This document shows, piece by piece, positions 36,541 through 45,373 of a stretch of DNA of 64,000 nt; position 1 is the stretch's first letter, and each line of letters begins with the position of its first letter. The notes below the pieces were generated by a model, which was not told the DNA's origin, made no database searches, and saw only the letters and a program-made list of their open reading frames with translations. The position numbers and the translations under genes were made by a program. The DNA comes from an uncultured Pelagibacteraceae bacterium (GTDB lineage Bacteria; Pseudomonadota; Alphaproteobacteria; Pelagibacterales; Pelagibacteraceae): NCBI GenBank assembly GCA_902614905.1, contig CACMMN010000003.1, positions 35,141-99,140 on the forward strand. Reading direction: 5' to 3'.

Positions 36541-37200
36541 TTAATTTAAATCAAATATTTTTTTAATAAATTTTAATCCTATACTTGATGCCTCAATAGG
36601 TATATGATGACCACAGTTTTTAATTATTTCTAATTGGACTGGGACTTTGTTTCTTTCCAAGAAATCTTTGGCTTCTAGAGACTTAACACAAGGAACAATT
36701 TCATCATTTTCACCGTGTATTAATAATGTTTCAGGTTTATGAATTATTCTTTTAGATAAATCTTTTTTACTGATTATTTTTCCAGAGAAACCCAAAACTC
36801 CAGAATATTTTTCATCTGATGAAAGTCCAATATTAATTGACATCATGCATCCTTGACTAAATCCAGATAAACATACCTTAGAATTTGGTAATGAAAATTT
36901 CTCTTTAACCTCAATTAAAAATTTTTTTAATATTATCTCATTTTTTTTGCTCTCATTCAAAATGAATTCATCATTATCTTTGCTTAGATCAAACCATTGG
37001 TAACCTGATGGACTAATCAAACATTTTTCTGGAGCATTAGGGCAGACAAATAGTGTATTAGGCAAGAATCTTTTCCAGTTTAATGTAACTTGTGCAATAT
37101 CATTTCCGTCACCACCGTAACCATGTAATAATACAATTATATTTTTTATTTCTTTGCCAGACTCTGGTTTTATTAGTTTTGTATCAAGGCAAAATGTCAT
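36541..37200 (-). CDS. Phospholipase/carboxylesterase family hydrolase
   Basis: A 219-aa alpha/beta hydrolase of the acyl-protein-thioesterase/carboxylesterase family. The oxyanion motif is VLLHGYGGDGND (23-34) and the nucleophile Ser115 is in GFSQGCMMS. The Asp is in HGENDEIVP near residue 170 and the His in CGHHIPIE near 200. It likely hydrolyses short acyl esters or lysophospholipids. It is on the same strand as the HNH gene, 52 bp upstream of it, and diverges from the HIG1-like gene across 50 bp. Confidence 0.88.
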   Translation of the reverse strand: MTFCLDTKLIKPESGKEIKNIIVLLHGYGGDGNDIAQVTLNWKRFLPNTLFVCPNAPEKCLISPSGYQWFDLSKDNDEFILNESKKNEIILKKFLIEVKEKFSLPNSKVCLSGFSQGCMMSINIGLSSDEKYSGVLGFSGKIISKKDLSKRIIHKPETLLIHGENDEIVPCVKSLEAKDFLERNKVPVQLEIIKNCGHHIPIEASSIGLKFIKKIFDLN

Positions 37201-37250
37201 AAATAAATTATTTTATTTTTTTTTTACTATTTATGTAATAGATACTTTTA

Positions 37251-37454
37251 ATGGTTTCCGAAATATTAATAAAGGTAATAGCTATAGTTCTTATATTGGC
37301 TGTTGCTATTGTTTTAGTTCTAGGTATTGGTACTCTTTTCAAAGGTGGTTCTACAAGTAAAAAATATTCAAATAAACTTATGCAGCTAAGAGTTCTTTTA
37401 CAGTTTATTGCCATCATAGTTTTAGTTTGTCTTGCTTATTTTTTTAAAGACTAA
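37251..37454 (+). CDS. HIG1-domain twin-transmembrane protein
   Basis: A 67-aa protein with two hydrophobic helices (about 5-27 and 47-64). They are joined by a polar loop with GTLFKGGSTSKKYSNKLMQLRVLLQ, where KYSNKLMQLRVLLQ matches the HIG_1_N core (xxNxxMRxRVxxQ). Mitochondrial homologues assist cytochrome oxidase or supercomplex assembly; bacterial members are found in alphaproteobacteria. Length is typical. The 3' end overlaps the convergent TlpA-like gene by four bases. Confidence 0.87.
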   Translation: MVSEILIKVIAIVLILAVAIVLVLGIGTLFKGGSTSKKYSNKLMQLRVLLQFIAIIVLVCLAYFFKD

Positions 37455-37978
37455 TCAAAGTTCTGAAGCCACGTTTTAAAGTTTTTATCTTGGAAATCTA
37501 TGGATCCTACAACTCTAGCAATTTCACCACCATCTTTGTTAATTATCAATGTTGTTGGCACACCTCTAAGTAAAAATTTTTTTGCCAGTCTTACGTCTGT
37601 GTCATAATAAATACCTAAATTTTCAATATTAGTTTTAATATAAAATTCTTTTATTTTATTAATTTTTTCTTGACCAATATTAATTGGTAGAATTTCTAAA
37701 TTCTTAAAATTTTTATCAAGAGAAAGTTTATCAAGTGATGGCATTTCCTCTTTGCAAGGTTCGCACCAAGTTGCCCAAAAATTCATTAACACTAACTTTC
37801 CTTCATAATTAATTAAATTTATATCCTTTTCTAATGTATTCTTAAAAGTTACGTCCTTATATTCTTTTGGTTTTTCATAAATAATCAAATTTTTTGGTAA
37901 ATTTAAATCTTTCGAATAGCTACTAAATGTAGAAAAAATAATTATAACTGTTATAAAAAATTTAATTAAATTAGGCAT
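37451..37978 (-). CDS. TlpA-family periplasmic thiol-disulfide reductase
   Basis: A 175-aa secreted or membrane-anchored thioredoxin-like protein. An N-terminal hydrophobic segment (about 4-20) precedes the thioredoxin fold. The redox motif is NFWATWCEPCKEEMP with Cys72/Cys75. The cis-proline side is GVPTTLIINKDG near residues 140-151, and the fold is complete. TlpA/ResA-like proteins reduce apocytochrome c or the CuA site of oxidase, consistent with the HIG1-like gene next door, though that link is inference. It diverges from argH across only 23 bp. Confidence 0.9.
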   Translation of the reverse strand: MPNLIKFFITVIIIFSTFSSYSKDLNLPKNLIIYEKPKEYKDVTFKNTLEKDINLINYEGKLVLMNFWATWCEPCKEEMPSLDKLSLDKNFKNLEILPINIGQEKINKIKEFYIKTNIENLGIYYDTDVRLAKKFLLRGVPTTLIINKDGGEIARVVGSIDFQDKNFKTWLQNFD

Positions 37979-38001
37979 ACTAAATATTACAAATAATTAT
38001 C

Positions 38002-39396
38002 ATGGGAAAAAATAAAAACAACTATACAGTTTGGAGCACTCGTATCAAGAAACAAACTTCTAATAATTTTAAAAAAGTAGGGTCCTCGATAAACATCGAT
38101 AAACGATTGTACAAAGAGGATATCAGAGGTTCTATGGTTCATACAGATATGCTTTATAAACAAAAAATTATTTCTCTTAAAGTTAAAGAAAAAATTTTAT
38201 GGGGTTTAAACAGAATTAAAAATGAGATTGATAAGAAAAAATTTAAATTCGATATTTCTAAAGAGGACATTCATATGAATATTGAAAGTAGATTATTTGA
38301 ATTAATAGGTGATGATGCTGGTTTTTTGCACACTGCAAGATCAAGAAACGACCAAGTCTTAACAGATCTTAAAATTTGGATGAAGAGCTCTGTAAGTGAA
38401 ATTGACAAGTTATTAACTAAAGTAATTAAAAGCTTATTAAATAATGCAGATAAAAATTTAAAAACAGTCTTACCAGGATTTACACATCTAAAAAATGCCC
38501 AACCTATTTCTTTAGCACATTATTTTATGTCATGTGTTGAAATGTTTAATAGAGATAAAAAGAGGTTTAAAAATAGTTTGGAAAGTTTAAATGAAAACCC
38601 TTTGGGAGTTTGTGCAATTTCTGGTACATCTTTTAAAATTGATAGATGGTATACAACAAAAAAACTGAAATTTAGTAAACCAACCAATAATTCAATAGAT
38701 ACAGTGTCTGATAGAGATTTTGTTTTAGACTTTTTATATAATGTCTCAATATGCTCAATGCATATTTCAAGAATTTCAGAAGAATTGATTATTTGGAACT
38801 CTGACCAATTCAATTTTATTAAATTAAAAGACAACTTGGTAACTGGTTCATCTATTATGCCACAAAAAAAAAACCCAGATACACTAGAGTATCTAAGAGG
38901 AAAAGCGGGTGTAAATTATGGTTCTTTAATTTCTATGCTTACTATTGTTAAAGGATTACCTTTGTCCTATTTTAAAGATCTCCAAGACGATAAAGAGTTG
39001 GTATTTAAATCATTTGATACTTTAAAAAATAGTTTATTAATATTTGATGAAGTTTTAAAAGGTTTAATAATTAATAAGAATGTAATGCTTCAAGCAGCTA
39101 ATAGAGGCTATACAACAGCAACTGACTTGGCTGATAATATGGTTAAAAATTTAAAGATTACTTTTAGAGAGTCGTATAAAATAACTTCAAAAATAGTAAA
39201 TTTAGCAGAAAAATTAAATGTATCACTTGAGGAGTTAAAATTAGATCAAGTTAGAAACATTGACAAAAGACTAAATAACCAAATTTTAGAGGAAGCAAGC
39301 ATAAAAAATTCGGTTAACTCAAAGAAATCATATGGAGGAACATCTTTTGAAAACATTAAGAAAATGGTAAATAAACTTAAAAAGGAAATTAAATGA
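38002..39396 (+). CDS. argH: Argininosuccinate lyase
   Basis: The 464-aa last enzyme of arginine biosynthesis, cleaving argininosuccinate to arginine and fumarate. The superfamily signature is GSSIMPQKKNPDTLEYLRGK (about 281-300). Substrate-site motifs include HTARSRNDQVLTDLKIW (about 112-128) and TVLPGFTHLKNAQPIS (about 154-169) with its catalytic His. Length is standard. Its TGA overlaps the next ATG, so it is coupled to the small lipoprotein and lysA in one transcript. Confidence 0.97.
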   Translation: MGKNKNNYTVWSTRIKKQTSNNFKKVGSSINIDKRLYKEDIRGSMVHTDMLYKQKIISLKVKEKILWGLNRIKNEIDKKKFKFDISKEDIHMNIESRLFELIGDDAGFLHTARSRNDQVLTDLKIWMKSSVSEIDKLLTKVIKSLLNNADKNLKTVLPGFTHLKNAQPISLAHYFMSCVEMFNRDKKRFKNSLESLNENPLGVCAISGTSFKIDRWYTTKKLKFSKPTNNSIDTVSDRDFVLDFLYNVSICSMHISRISEELIIWNSDQFNFIKLKDNLVTGSSIMPQKKNPDTLEYLRGKAGVNYGSLISMLTIVKGLPLSYFKDLQDDKELVFKSFDTLKNSLLIFDEVLKGLIINKNVMLQAANRGYTTATDLADNMVKNLKITFRESYKITSKIVNLAEKLNVSLEELKLDQVRNIDKRLNNQILEEASIKNSVNSKKSYGGTSFENIKKMVNKLKKEIK

Positions 39397-39509
39397 AAAA
39401 TTTGTTATTAGTTATAATTGTATTTTTATCTTTAGTCTCATGCGGGAAAAAAGGTGATCCTGAATATAAAGGTAACAGTATGATACAAGGTCAGAAAATT
39501 ACTATTTAA
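39393..39509 (+). CDS. LptM-like small lipoprotein (38 aa)
   Basis: A 38-codon gene between argH and lysA, ATGA-coupled to argH, with its stop overlapping the lysA start (TAATG). The signal peptide MKNLLLVIIVFLSLVSC ends in a lipobox (LVSC), and the mature protein begins CGKKGDPEYKG. This is a typical short LptM/YifL-type lipoprotein, whose relatives start CG-KG and associate with the LptDE outer-membrane translocon. The position beside lysA/argH fits, as I recall, alphaproteobacterial gene order. Its shortness makes it easy to miss. Confidence 0.85.
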   Translation: MKNLLLVIIVFLSLVSCGKKGDPEYKGNSMIQGQKITI

Positions 39510-40723
39510 TGAATTATAAAAATAATAATTTTTATATTGAAAAAATTAAAGCAGATAATTTAATTAAAAAGTATGGGTCTCCAATTTATTGTTATTCTAA
39601 TAAAAGACTGGTTGATAATATTATTAATTTTAAAAATTCATTTAAATCTTTCAATCCTTTAATTTGTTTCTCCGTTAAATCAAATTATAATTCAACAATA
39701 CTTAGAATAATTAAAGAACATGGACTGGGTGCTGATGTTGTATCTTACGGTGAATTAAAAAAAGTATTATCTTTAGGTTTTAAGCCTAATAGGATCGTAT
39801 ATTCAGGTGTAGGAAAAAAATTTGAAGAATTAAAATTTGCAATTAGCAAAAATATACTTTTAATAAACGTTGAGTCTGAGAGTGAATTAAAAAATATAAA
39901 AAAAATAGCTGAAAAATTTAGAAAAAAAGTAAGTGTAGGTTTAAGATTGAACCCTAATATAGATGCAAAAACTAATACAAAGATATCAACAGGTAGAATA
40001 CAAGATAAATTCGGTTTGAACGGTAATGATATAATCAAAATTTTAAACAAATTTAAAAACTCCAGAAATATTAAAATTAAATGTTTGAGTGTTCACATTG
40101 GAAGCCAGATAACACAAAACAAACCCTATAATAATGTACTTGTTGCTATTAATAAAATTTTATCAAAATCTAAATATAAATTTGAATATATTGATCTTGG
40201 TGGAGGTATGGGTATTAAGTATATTAAAGATAACAAAAAACTAGATTATTCAAAACTTTCAAAAAATATTCACAAATTTTCAAAAAGAAATAATTGTAAA
40301 ATTATTTTTGAGCCAGGTCGTTCTATTGTTGGAAATACAGCTGTTTTACTTACAAAAGTAATTTATATAAAAAACAGTTCAAACAAGAAATTTATTATTA
40401 TAGATGCTGGTATGAACGACTTGATACGTCCTGCTTTATACAACGCTACACATGATATAATACCACTAACTAAAAAATCATCTAGAAATTTTAGCTCTCA
40501 CGATTTTGTTGGACCAATATGTGAAACATCTGATCGTTTCCTGAAAACAAAAAATTATCAAAAAATTTACGAGGGAGACAATTTAGCTATCAAAGACGTT
40601 GGTGCATATGGAATAGTTTTATCCTCAAATTATAATTTGAGACCTCGCCCAGTTGAATTTATTATAAAAAATTCAAAGATTAAAAAGATTAGTAAAAAAC
40701 AAAGATTAAATGACATAATTTAA
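39509..40723 (+). CDS. lysA: Diaminopimelate decarboxylase
   Basis: The 404-aa PLP enzyme converting meso-diaminopimelate to lysine. The Schiff-base lysine is in ICFSVKSNYN (about 52-61), and LSVHIGSQI binds the cofactor phosphate region. The glycine loop is YIDLGGGMGI (about 229-238). EPGRSIVG and the active-site Cys in GPICETSDRF (about 344-353) complete the fold. Length is near 420. It starts within the lipoprotein stop codon and is followed four bases later by a PlsC-like gene. Confidence 0.96.
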   Translation: MNYKNNNFYIEKIKADNLIKKYGSPIYCYSNKRLVDNIINFKNSFKSFNPLICFSVKSNYNSTILRIIKEHGLGADVVSYGELKKVLSLGFKPNRIVYSGVGKKFEELKFAISKNILLINVESESELKNIKKIAEKFRKKVSVGLRLNPNIDAKTNTKISTGRIQDKFGLNGNDIIKILNKFKNSRNIKIKCLSVHIGSQITQNKPYNNVLVAINKILSKSKYKFEYIDLGGGMGIKYIKDNKKLDYSKLSKNIHKFSKRNNCKIIFEPGRSIVGNTAVLLTKVIYIKNSSNKKFIIIDAGMNDLIRPALYNATHDIIPLTKKSSRNFSSHDFVGPICETSDRFLKTKNYQKIYEGDNLAIKDVGAYGIVLSSNYNLRPRPVEFIIKNSKIKKISKKQRLNDII

Positions 40724-40727
40724 TTAA

Positions 40728-41429
40728 ATGATAAGAAATATTATTTTTTTATTCGTTTTCTATTTTGGTTTAATATTTCTATTAATTTTATTCATACCAA
40801 GTTTAATACTTCCTCAATATATAGTTACACTAGGTGGTAAATTCTTAGGTTATTGGACTGGTTTTTGTCTTAAGTATATAATGGGTACCAAAATTGAGAT
40901 TAAAGGAATTGAAAATATTTCAATTAATCAAAAATATTTTGTAGCATCTTCTCATCAGTCAATTTTCGAGACTTTTTTTTTACATACAATATTTGATAAA
41001 CCGGTTTTTATACTAAAGAAAGAACTTATGAAAATTCCTTTATTTGGATGGTATTTAAAAAAAATGGGATGTATATCAATAGATAGAAATAAAATATCTA
41101 AAGAAAATCTAAATTTTTCTCATGAAGTAGGTAAGGTGATTAATGACACAGATAAAATCCTAATAATTTTTCCACAAGGTACTAGAAAGAGTTTTGATGA
41201 TAGATCAAAATTTAAAAAAGGTTTTTCAAGAATTTACAATGATTTAAATATTGCGTGTTTGCCAGTCGCTATTAATTCTGGAAGAGTATGGCCCAAACAA
41301 GGTAAATTAATTCCAAATAAAAAAATCACTATTTCAATTTTAAGTATGGTGTCTCCAGGAATTAAACAGAATGAGTTAACAAATCAGGTGGAAAAAAATA
41401 TATATAATGAACTTGATAAAATATCTTAA
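40728..41429 (+). CDS. 1-acylglycerol-3-phosphate acyltransferase (PlsC-like)
   Basis: A 233-aa membrane-associated acyltransferase. Two N-terminal hydrophobic helices (about 3-50) precede the catalytic HX4E motif SSHQSIFE (His76, Glu81; Glu replaces the more usual Asp, as is common in alphaproteobacteria). GCISIDRNK and the substrate motif IIFPQGTRKS follow near 120-150. It transfers acyl chains to lysophosphatidate or a related lipid. It closes the argH-lysA run and converges on dnaN with a two-base gap. Confidence 0.9.
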   Translation: MIRNIIFLFVFYFGLIFLLILFIPSLILPQYIVTLGGKFLGYWTGFCLKYIMGTKIEIKGIENISINQKYFVASSHQSIFETFFLHTIFDKPVFILKKELMKIPLFGWYLKKMGCISIDRNKISKENLNFSHEVGKVINDTDKILIIFPQGTRKSFDDRSKFKKGFSRIYNDLNIACLPVAINSGRVWPKQGKLIPNKKITISILSMVSPGIKQNELTNQVEKNIYNELDKIS

Positions 41430-41431
41430 AA

Positions 41432-42544
41432 TTATCCTTTCATTGGCATTATTACAAAAATACTGTCAAAGTCACTTGGGTCCTTTATTAGTGCTGGTGA
41501 TGAAATATCATTTAAGTATATTTCTATATTTTCACCTTCCAACTGACTTGCAACATCAACTAAGTATTTTGAATTAAAACTAATTTCTAAATCATGATCA
41601 AAATTAACTGAAAGTGTTTCCTTGCCATCACCACTATTTGCATTATTTACCGACAAATCTAGCTTATTTTTTGACAAACTAAACCTTACACCATCCTTTT
41701 TGTCTGTTGAGACCGAAGCTACTCTATCTACGCTATGGTGAAATAATTCTAAATTAGCCTCTAATTTTTTTTTATTATTTTTTGGAATTACTTGTATATA
41801 ATTTGGAAATTTTCCATCAATTACTTTTGAAGTTAAGGTACTGTTGTTTAAAACAAATTTTATTTTTGACTTAGAATTATGTATTTTTATATTTCCATTA
41901 AAATTTTCTAATAGTGAACATAATTGATAGATAGTTTTTTTTGGCAAAATTATTGGTTCAAAATTAATTTTTTCATCAAGTCTCATTTTAGAAATTGACA
42001 TTCTATGCGAATCTGTTGACACAGCGGTAAGATAATTTTTTTCATCGTTCTGTGTAAAATGTAAAAAAATACCACTTAAGTAATGTCTTGTCTCATCATT
42101 TGAAATAGAAAACTTACACTTATTCAAAAGCTTCAAAAACTTTTGCGAGTTAATTGTTATACTCTCACTATTTGCATGGTCCTCAGATAATGGAAATTCC
42201 TTTGCATCTATACAATTTAATTTAAAAATCGATTTCTCAGACTCGAGTTGGATCTTGCTATCAGAAATCTTTTCGACATTTATTTTTTTTCCAACTGAAA
42301 ATTTCCTAACTATATCGTGCATTATAGTTGAGTTAGTTGTAGTTTCTCCCTCCTCATTTATGTCTGCGTTAATAATATTATGAATAAAAATCATATCTAA
42401 ATCAGTTGCAGTTATTTTTAGAATCTTATTTTTTGCTTCGATTAAAACGTTCGATAAAATCGGCAATGTGCTTCTTCTTTCAATAACATTTTGGCAAAAA
42501 CTGAGTGATTCTTGTAAATCCTTTTGATTAATACTAAATTTCAT
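41432..42544 (-). CDS. dnaN: DNA polymerase III beta sliding clamp
   Basis: The 370-aa ring-forming processivity factor. Three repeated clamp domains are visible: about 1-120 (MKFSINQKDLQESLSFCQNV, LPILSNVLIEA), about 125-245 (YLSGIFLHF, AVSTDSHRMSI) and about 250-370. The last ends PALIKDPSDFDSIFVIMPMKG, the conserved C-terminus. The start lies inside the dnaA 3' end (11-nt overlap), giving the classical dnaA-dnaN pair. No recF or gyrB follows; instead the convergent plsC-like gene does. Confidence 0.97.
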   Translation of the reverse strand: MKFSINQKDLQESLSFCQNVIERRSTLPILSNVLIEAKNKILKITATDLDMIFIHNIINADINEEGETTTNSTIMHDIVRKFSVGKKINVEKISDSKIQLESEKSIFKLNCIDAKEFPLSEDHANSESITINSQKFLKLLNKCKFSISNDETRHYLSGIFLHFTQNDEKNYLTAVSTDSHRMSISKMRLDEKINFEPIILPKKTIYQLCSLLENFNGNIKIHNSKSKIKFVLNNSTLTSKVIDGKFPNYIQVIPKNNKKKLEANLELFHHSVDRVASVSTDKKDGVRFSLSKNKLDLSVNNANSGDGKETLSVNFDHDLEISFNSKYLVDVASQLEGENIEIYLNDISSPALIKDPSDFDSIFVIMPMKG

Positions 42545-43934
42545 TTTCTTTTTTATATAAAATCTGATTTTTTAGATAACTAATTCCATTTGATATTTCA
42601 TTATCATCACTTTTTAACTTCTCTATTGTTTTTACGGAATGGATTACTGTAGTGTGGTCCCTATTTGAAAATTCTCTACCTATCTCAGGTAATGACTTAG
42701 TAGTAAGAATTTTAGATAAATAAATAGCTACTTGCCTAGGTCTTACAAGATACCTAGACCTTCTAGAAGAAAGCATTTCATTTTTGCTTATTTTAAAATA
42801 CTTGCATACCAAAGTTTGAATATTATCAATGGTAATTTTGGTCTCATTTATATTTAACAAATCTTTTAAAATTATCTTAATCTCGTTAAGATTTGGCACT
42901 CTATTATAAATTCTTGAAAATGATGCTACCCTATTTAAGGCTCCAACTAATTCTCTAATACTATTTCGTATTTCATTGCTTATAAATGTTAAAATCTCTT
43001 CAGACAATTGTAATTTCTCACTGTATAAAATGTTCAATTCGTCAATTTTTTTTCTTAAAATTTTTAATCTTAAATCATGTTCAGGGCTTTGAATATCAAC
43101 TACCAAACCTCCCGAAAATCTTGATTTGATCCTCTCTTGAATTTTAACTAGTTTATTTGGTGGTCTATCAGCTGATAAAATAACTTGTGAACCCTTTTCC
43201 AATAATGAATTAAAAGTATGGAAAAATTCCTCCTGCATTGCCTCTTTTCCATTCATAAATTGAATGTCGTCAATAATTAGTACATCGGTATTTCTAAAAT
43301 TATCTTTAAATTTTACCATTTCATTTGATTTAATAGACTTAACGAATTGATACATAAATCTTTCTGCTGATATAAATGTGACTTTTTTATCTTGCTTAAG
43401 TTTAAGCCCAATCGCATTTAATAAATGTGTTTTTCCCATACCAACACCAGAATATAGGTAATAAGGATTATAATGTGAGATATTCTCAGAAACTTTTTTA
43501 GATGCCTCAAAAGCAAGCTTATTACTTTCTCCAATAACAAAATTTTCAAATGATTTATTCTGATCTATTCTATTGTATTGAAGGAATGAGTCTTTAATGA
43601 ATGATATTTTATTTTCTGAATTCGTGTGAATATTATTTTTAATACTATCTATTTTATTTTCTATCTTAAACTCGATTCTAATTATTTCTTTATTAAACTT
43701 TTTAATTGTTCCTAAAATTTGATCTAAATATCTAGATACAATCCAGTCCCTAATAAATCTTGTAGATACAGAAACTAAAATATGATTTGTAAATTTTTCT
43801 TCAAATACAATTTTTTTTAACCAACTTTCGTAAATTTCATTTCCAAATTGATTGCGTAATTCTTTTTGAATGATTTCCCAATTAAAATTTTTATCTATAT
43901 TTACATTTAAATTATTTTTCATTGGGAGTCTCAT
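42534..43934 (-). CDS. dnaA: Chromosomal replication initiator DnaA
   Basis: A 466-aa DnaA. Domain I is about 15-85 (WEIIQKELRNQFGNEIYESWL), followed by a short linker. Domain III is an AAA+ ATPase with Walker A GVGMGKTH (163-170) and Walker B LIIDDIQF. The domain IV DNA-binding signature is RPRQVAIYLSKILTTKSLPE through FSNRDHTTVIHS. Two in-frame starts exist, at 43934 and 43922 (MKNNLN); the second gives a more typical N-terminus. The 242-bp gap upstream to rpsT has no DnaA boxes that I can see, so the origin is probably elsewhere, as in other alphaproteobacteria. Confidence 0.97.
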   Translation of the reverse strand: MRLPMKNNLNVNIDKNFNWEIIQKELRNQFGNEIYESWLKKIVFEEKFTNHILVSVSTRFIRDWIVSRYLDQILGTIKKFNKEIIRIEFKIENKIDSIKNNIHTNSENKISFIKDSFLQYNRIDQNKSFENFVIGESNKLAFEASKKVSENISHYNPYYLYSGVGMGKTHLLNAIGLKLKQDKKVTFISAERFMYQFVKSIKSNEMVKFKDNFRNTDVLIIDDIQFMNGKEAMQEEFFHTFNSLLEKGSQVILSADRPPNKLVKIQERIKSRFSGGLVVDIQSPEHDLRLKILRKKIDELNILYSEKLQLSEEILTFISNEIRNSIRELVGALNRVASFSRIYNRVPNLNEIKIILKDLLNINETKITIDNIQTLVCKYFKISKNEMLSSRRSRYLVRPRQVAIYLSKILTTKSLPEIGREFSNRDHTTVIHSVKTIEKLKSDDNEISNGISYLKNQILYKKENEI

Positions 43935-44176
43935 CTAAAATCTTAGTCAAAAATATTCAATAAAATTTTTTGATTTAAAAAAAAAAAATAAAATCCTTAA
44001 TTGAATAAATTAAAAATTGAATTTGAAATTTTTAGGATAGTAAAAAAATAATTACTAAAACTTTAGATATTTTCTTAAAATTTATTTGACTCAACATGTA
44101 GTTAGATTGATTTTAATCTGATTATATATAGTGTGAGTAAATTTAAAGTTGTTTTTTTTTGGTAACTATAGGTTGA

Positions 44177-44437
44177 TTAAATAGCGCTAATCTTTCTAGT
44201 AATCCTTGAAATGTTTCTTGAAGCATTTCCTTTTTTAATAATACCAGTTTTAGCTATCTTCATGAGTTCTGAATTCAACTTAGGCAAGTAGGCAAGTGCT
44301 TTTTTTTTGTCTTTATTTTCAATTAGACCGTTCATTTTTTTTAAAGCTGTCTTGTATCTGCTTTTTCTGGCTTTGTTCACAGAAGTTTGTTTTCTTATTC
44401 TTCTTATTCTTTTGATTGCTGATTTTGTATTTGCCAT
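44177..44437 (-). CDS. rpsT: 30S ribosomal protein S20
   Basis: The 86-aa S20, a primary 16S rRNA binding protein of the 30S subunit. It opens MANTKSAIKRIRRIRKQTSV and has KARKSRYKTALKKM and KGIIKKGNASRNISR-like helices. The start is ATG at 44437, giving the conserved MANxKSAxKR; the longer frame upstream would read through the promoter. A promoter TTGACC-17-TATACC ends only ten bases before the ATG and no Shine-Dalgarno is seen, so the transcript is probably leaderless or nearly so. Confidence 0.96.
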   Translation of the reverse strand: MANTKSAIKRIRRIRKQTSVNKARKSRYKTALKKMNGLIENKDKKKALAYLPKLNSELMKIAKTGIIKKGNASRNISRITRKISAI

Positions 44438-44447
44438 AAACCGCGAT

Positions 44448-44476
44448 GGTATAACCCTAGAAAGAGACGCGGTCAA
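44448..44476 (-). promoter_or_regulatory. Promoter of rpsT
   Basis: On the minus strand TTGACC (44471-44476) and TATACC (44448-44453) are spaced by exactly 17 bp. The -10 ends ten bases before the rpsT ATG, so initiation would leave a leader of only about 3-6 nt. It begins within ten bases of the mutM stop. Confidence 0.65.
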
Positions 44477-44484
44477 TATTTTTT

Positions 44485-45339
44485 TTAAAATTGGCAAAAA
44501 TTACAAATAAAAGTTGACCTATTTGATATATACCTTTTTTTTATAATTCCCTTACATTTACGTTTAGTACATTTCAGATTTTCCCTATTATAAACTGTAA
44601 ATTTAGTTTGAAAACTCCCTCCGCCACCAGAAACACCTTTAAAGTCTTTGATAGATGAGCCACCAAATTTTATCGCATTCCTAAGGGTTATTCTAGAAAA
44701 TTTAATTATTTTTTTTAATTCTACTAAGCTTAATTTTCTAACACTTTTCATAGGTGAAATTTGTGATTTATATAATATTTCATTTGCATAAATATTTCCT
44801 ATGCCTGAAACAATTTTCTGGTCTAATAAAAAGTTTTTTATATTTTTTTTTCTATCTTTAATCTTATTTTTTAAATACACCAAATTAAATCCTTTATCTA
44901 AAGCCTCAGGCCCAATCCTTGTAAAATAGCTATTAAAGTCATGTTTATTTTTTAATATTTTGAAATAACCAAACCTTCTAGGATCATTGTAAATTAATTT
45001 GATTTTATCAAACTCGATAATTATATGATTATGTTTTTTCGGCAAAGTTGGATTACTATAAAAACTTAGATTTGTGACATTTTTGTTAGATGGAATATGT
45101 AAGGTTCCTGACATGCCTAAGTGTATAATTGTGTAAAAATTATTACCAAAATCGAAAATGATATATTTAGATTTTCTTGTAATATTTTTTACAATTTTAT
45201 TTTTCAAAATACTTTCAAAATTTGTAGGGAGCTTGAACCTTAAATTAGGATTGTTAACAATAATTTTAATAATTTTACGGTTTTTAATCGTTTTTTTTAG
45301 TGAACGTGTGACTACTTCTACTTCTGGTAATTCTGGCAT
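44485..45339 (-). CDS. mutM: Formamidopyrimidine-DNA glycosylase
   Basis: The 284-aa Fpg/MutM bifunctional glycosylase/AP lyase that excises 8-oxoguanine. It starts MPELPEVEVV with the catalytic Pro2 and Glu3, exposed once Met is removed. The helix-two-turn-helix contains QKIVSGIGNIYANEILY. The C-terminal zinc finger is CTKRKC (Cx4C), then STFICNFCQ (CxxC), the Cx4C form seen in alphaproteobacterial Fpg. Length is typical. It diverges from ubiE over 34 bp, which contains an inverted repeat. Confidence 0.97.
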   Translation of the reverse strand: MPELPEVEVVTRSLKKTIKNRKIIKIIVNNPNLRFKLPTNFESILKNKIVKNITRKSKYIIFDFGNNFYTIIHLGMSGTLHIPSNKNVTNLSFYSNPTLPKKHNHIIIEFDKIKLIYNDPRRFGYFKILKNKHDFNSYFTRIGPEALDKGFNLVYLKNKIKDRKKNIKNFLLDQKIVSGIGNIYANEILYKSQISPMKSVRKLSLVELKKIIKFSRITLRNAIKFGGSSIKDFKGVSGGGGSFQTKFTVYNRENLKCTKRKCKGIIKKRYISNRSTFICNFCQF

Positions 45340-45373
45340 TTAATATTATATTAATAAAAATAATATTATTACT

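Noticed and set aside
44104..44119. AGATT/AATCT inverted repeat as an rpsT terminator
   Set aside because: Five A/T-rich pairs and no following U-tract on the rpsT strand make it too weak.
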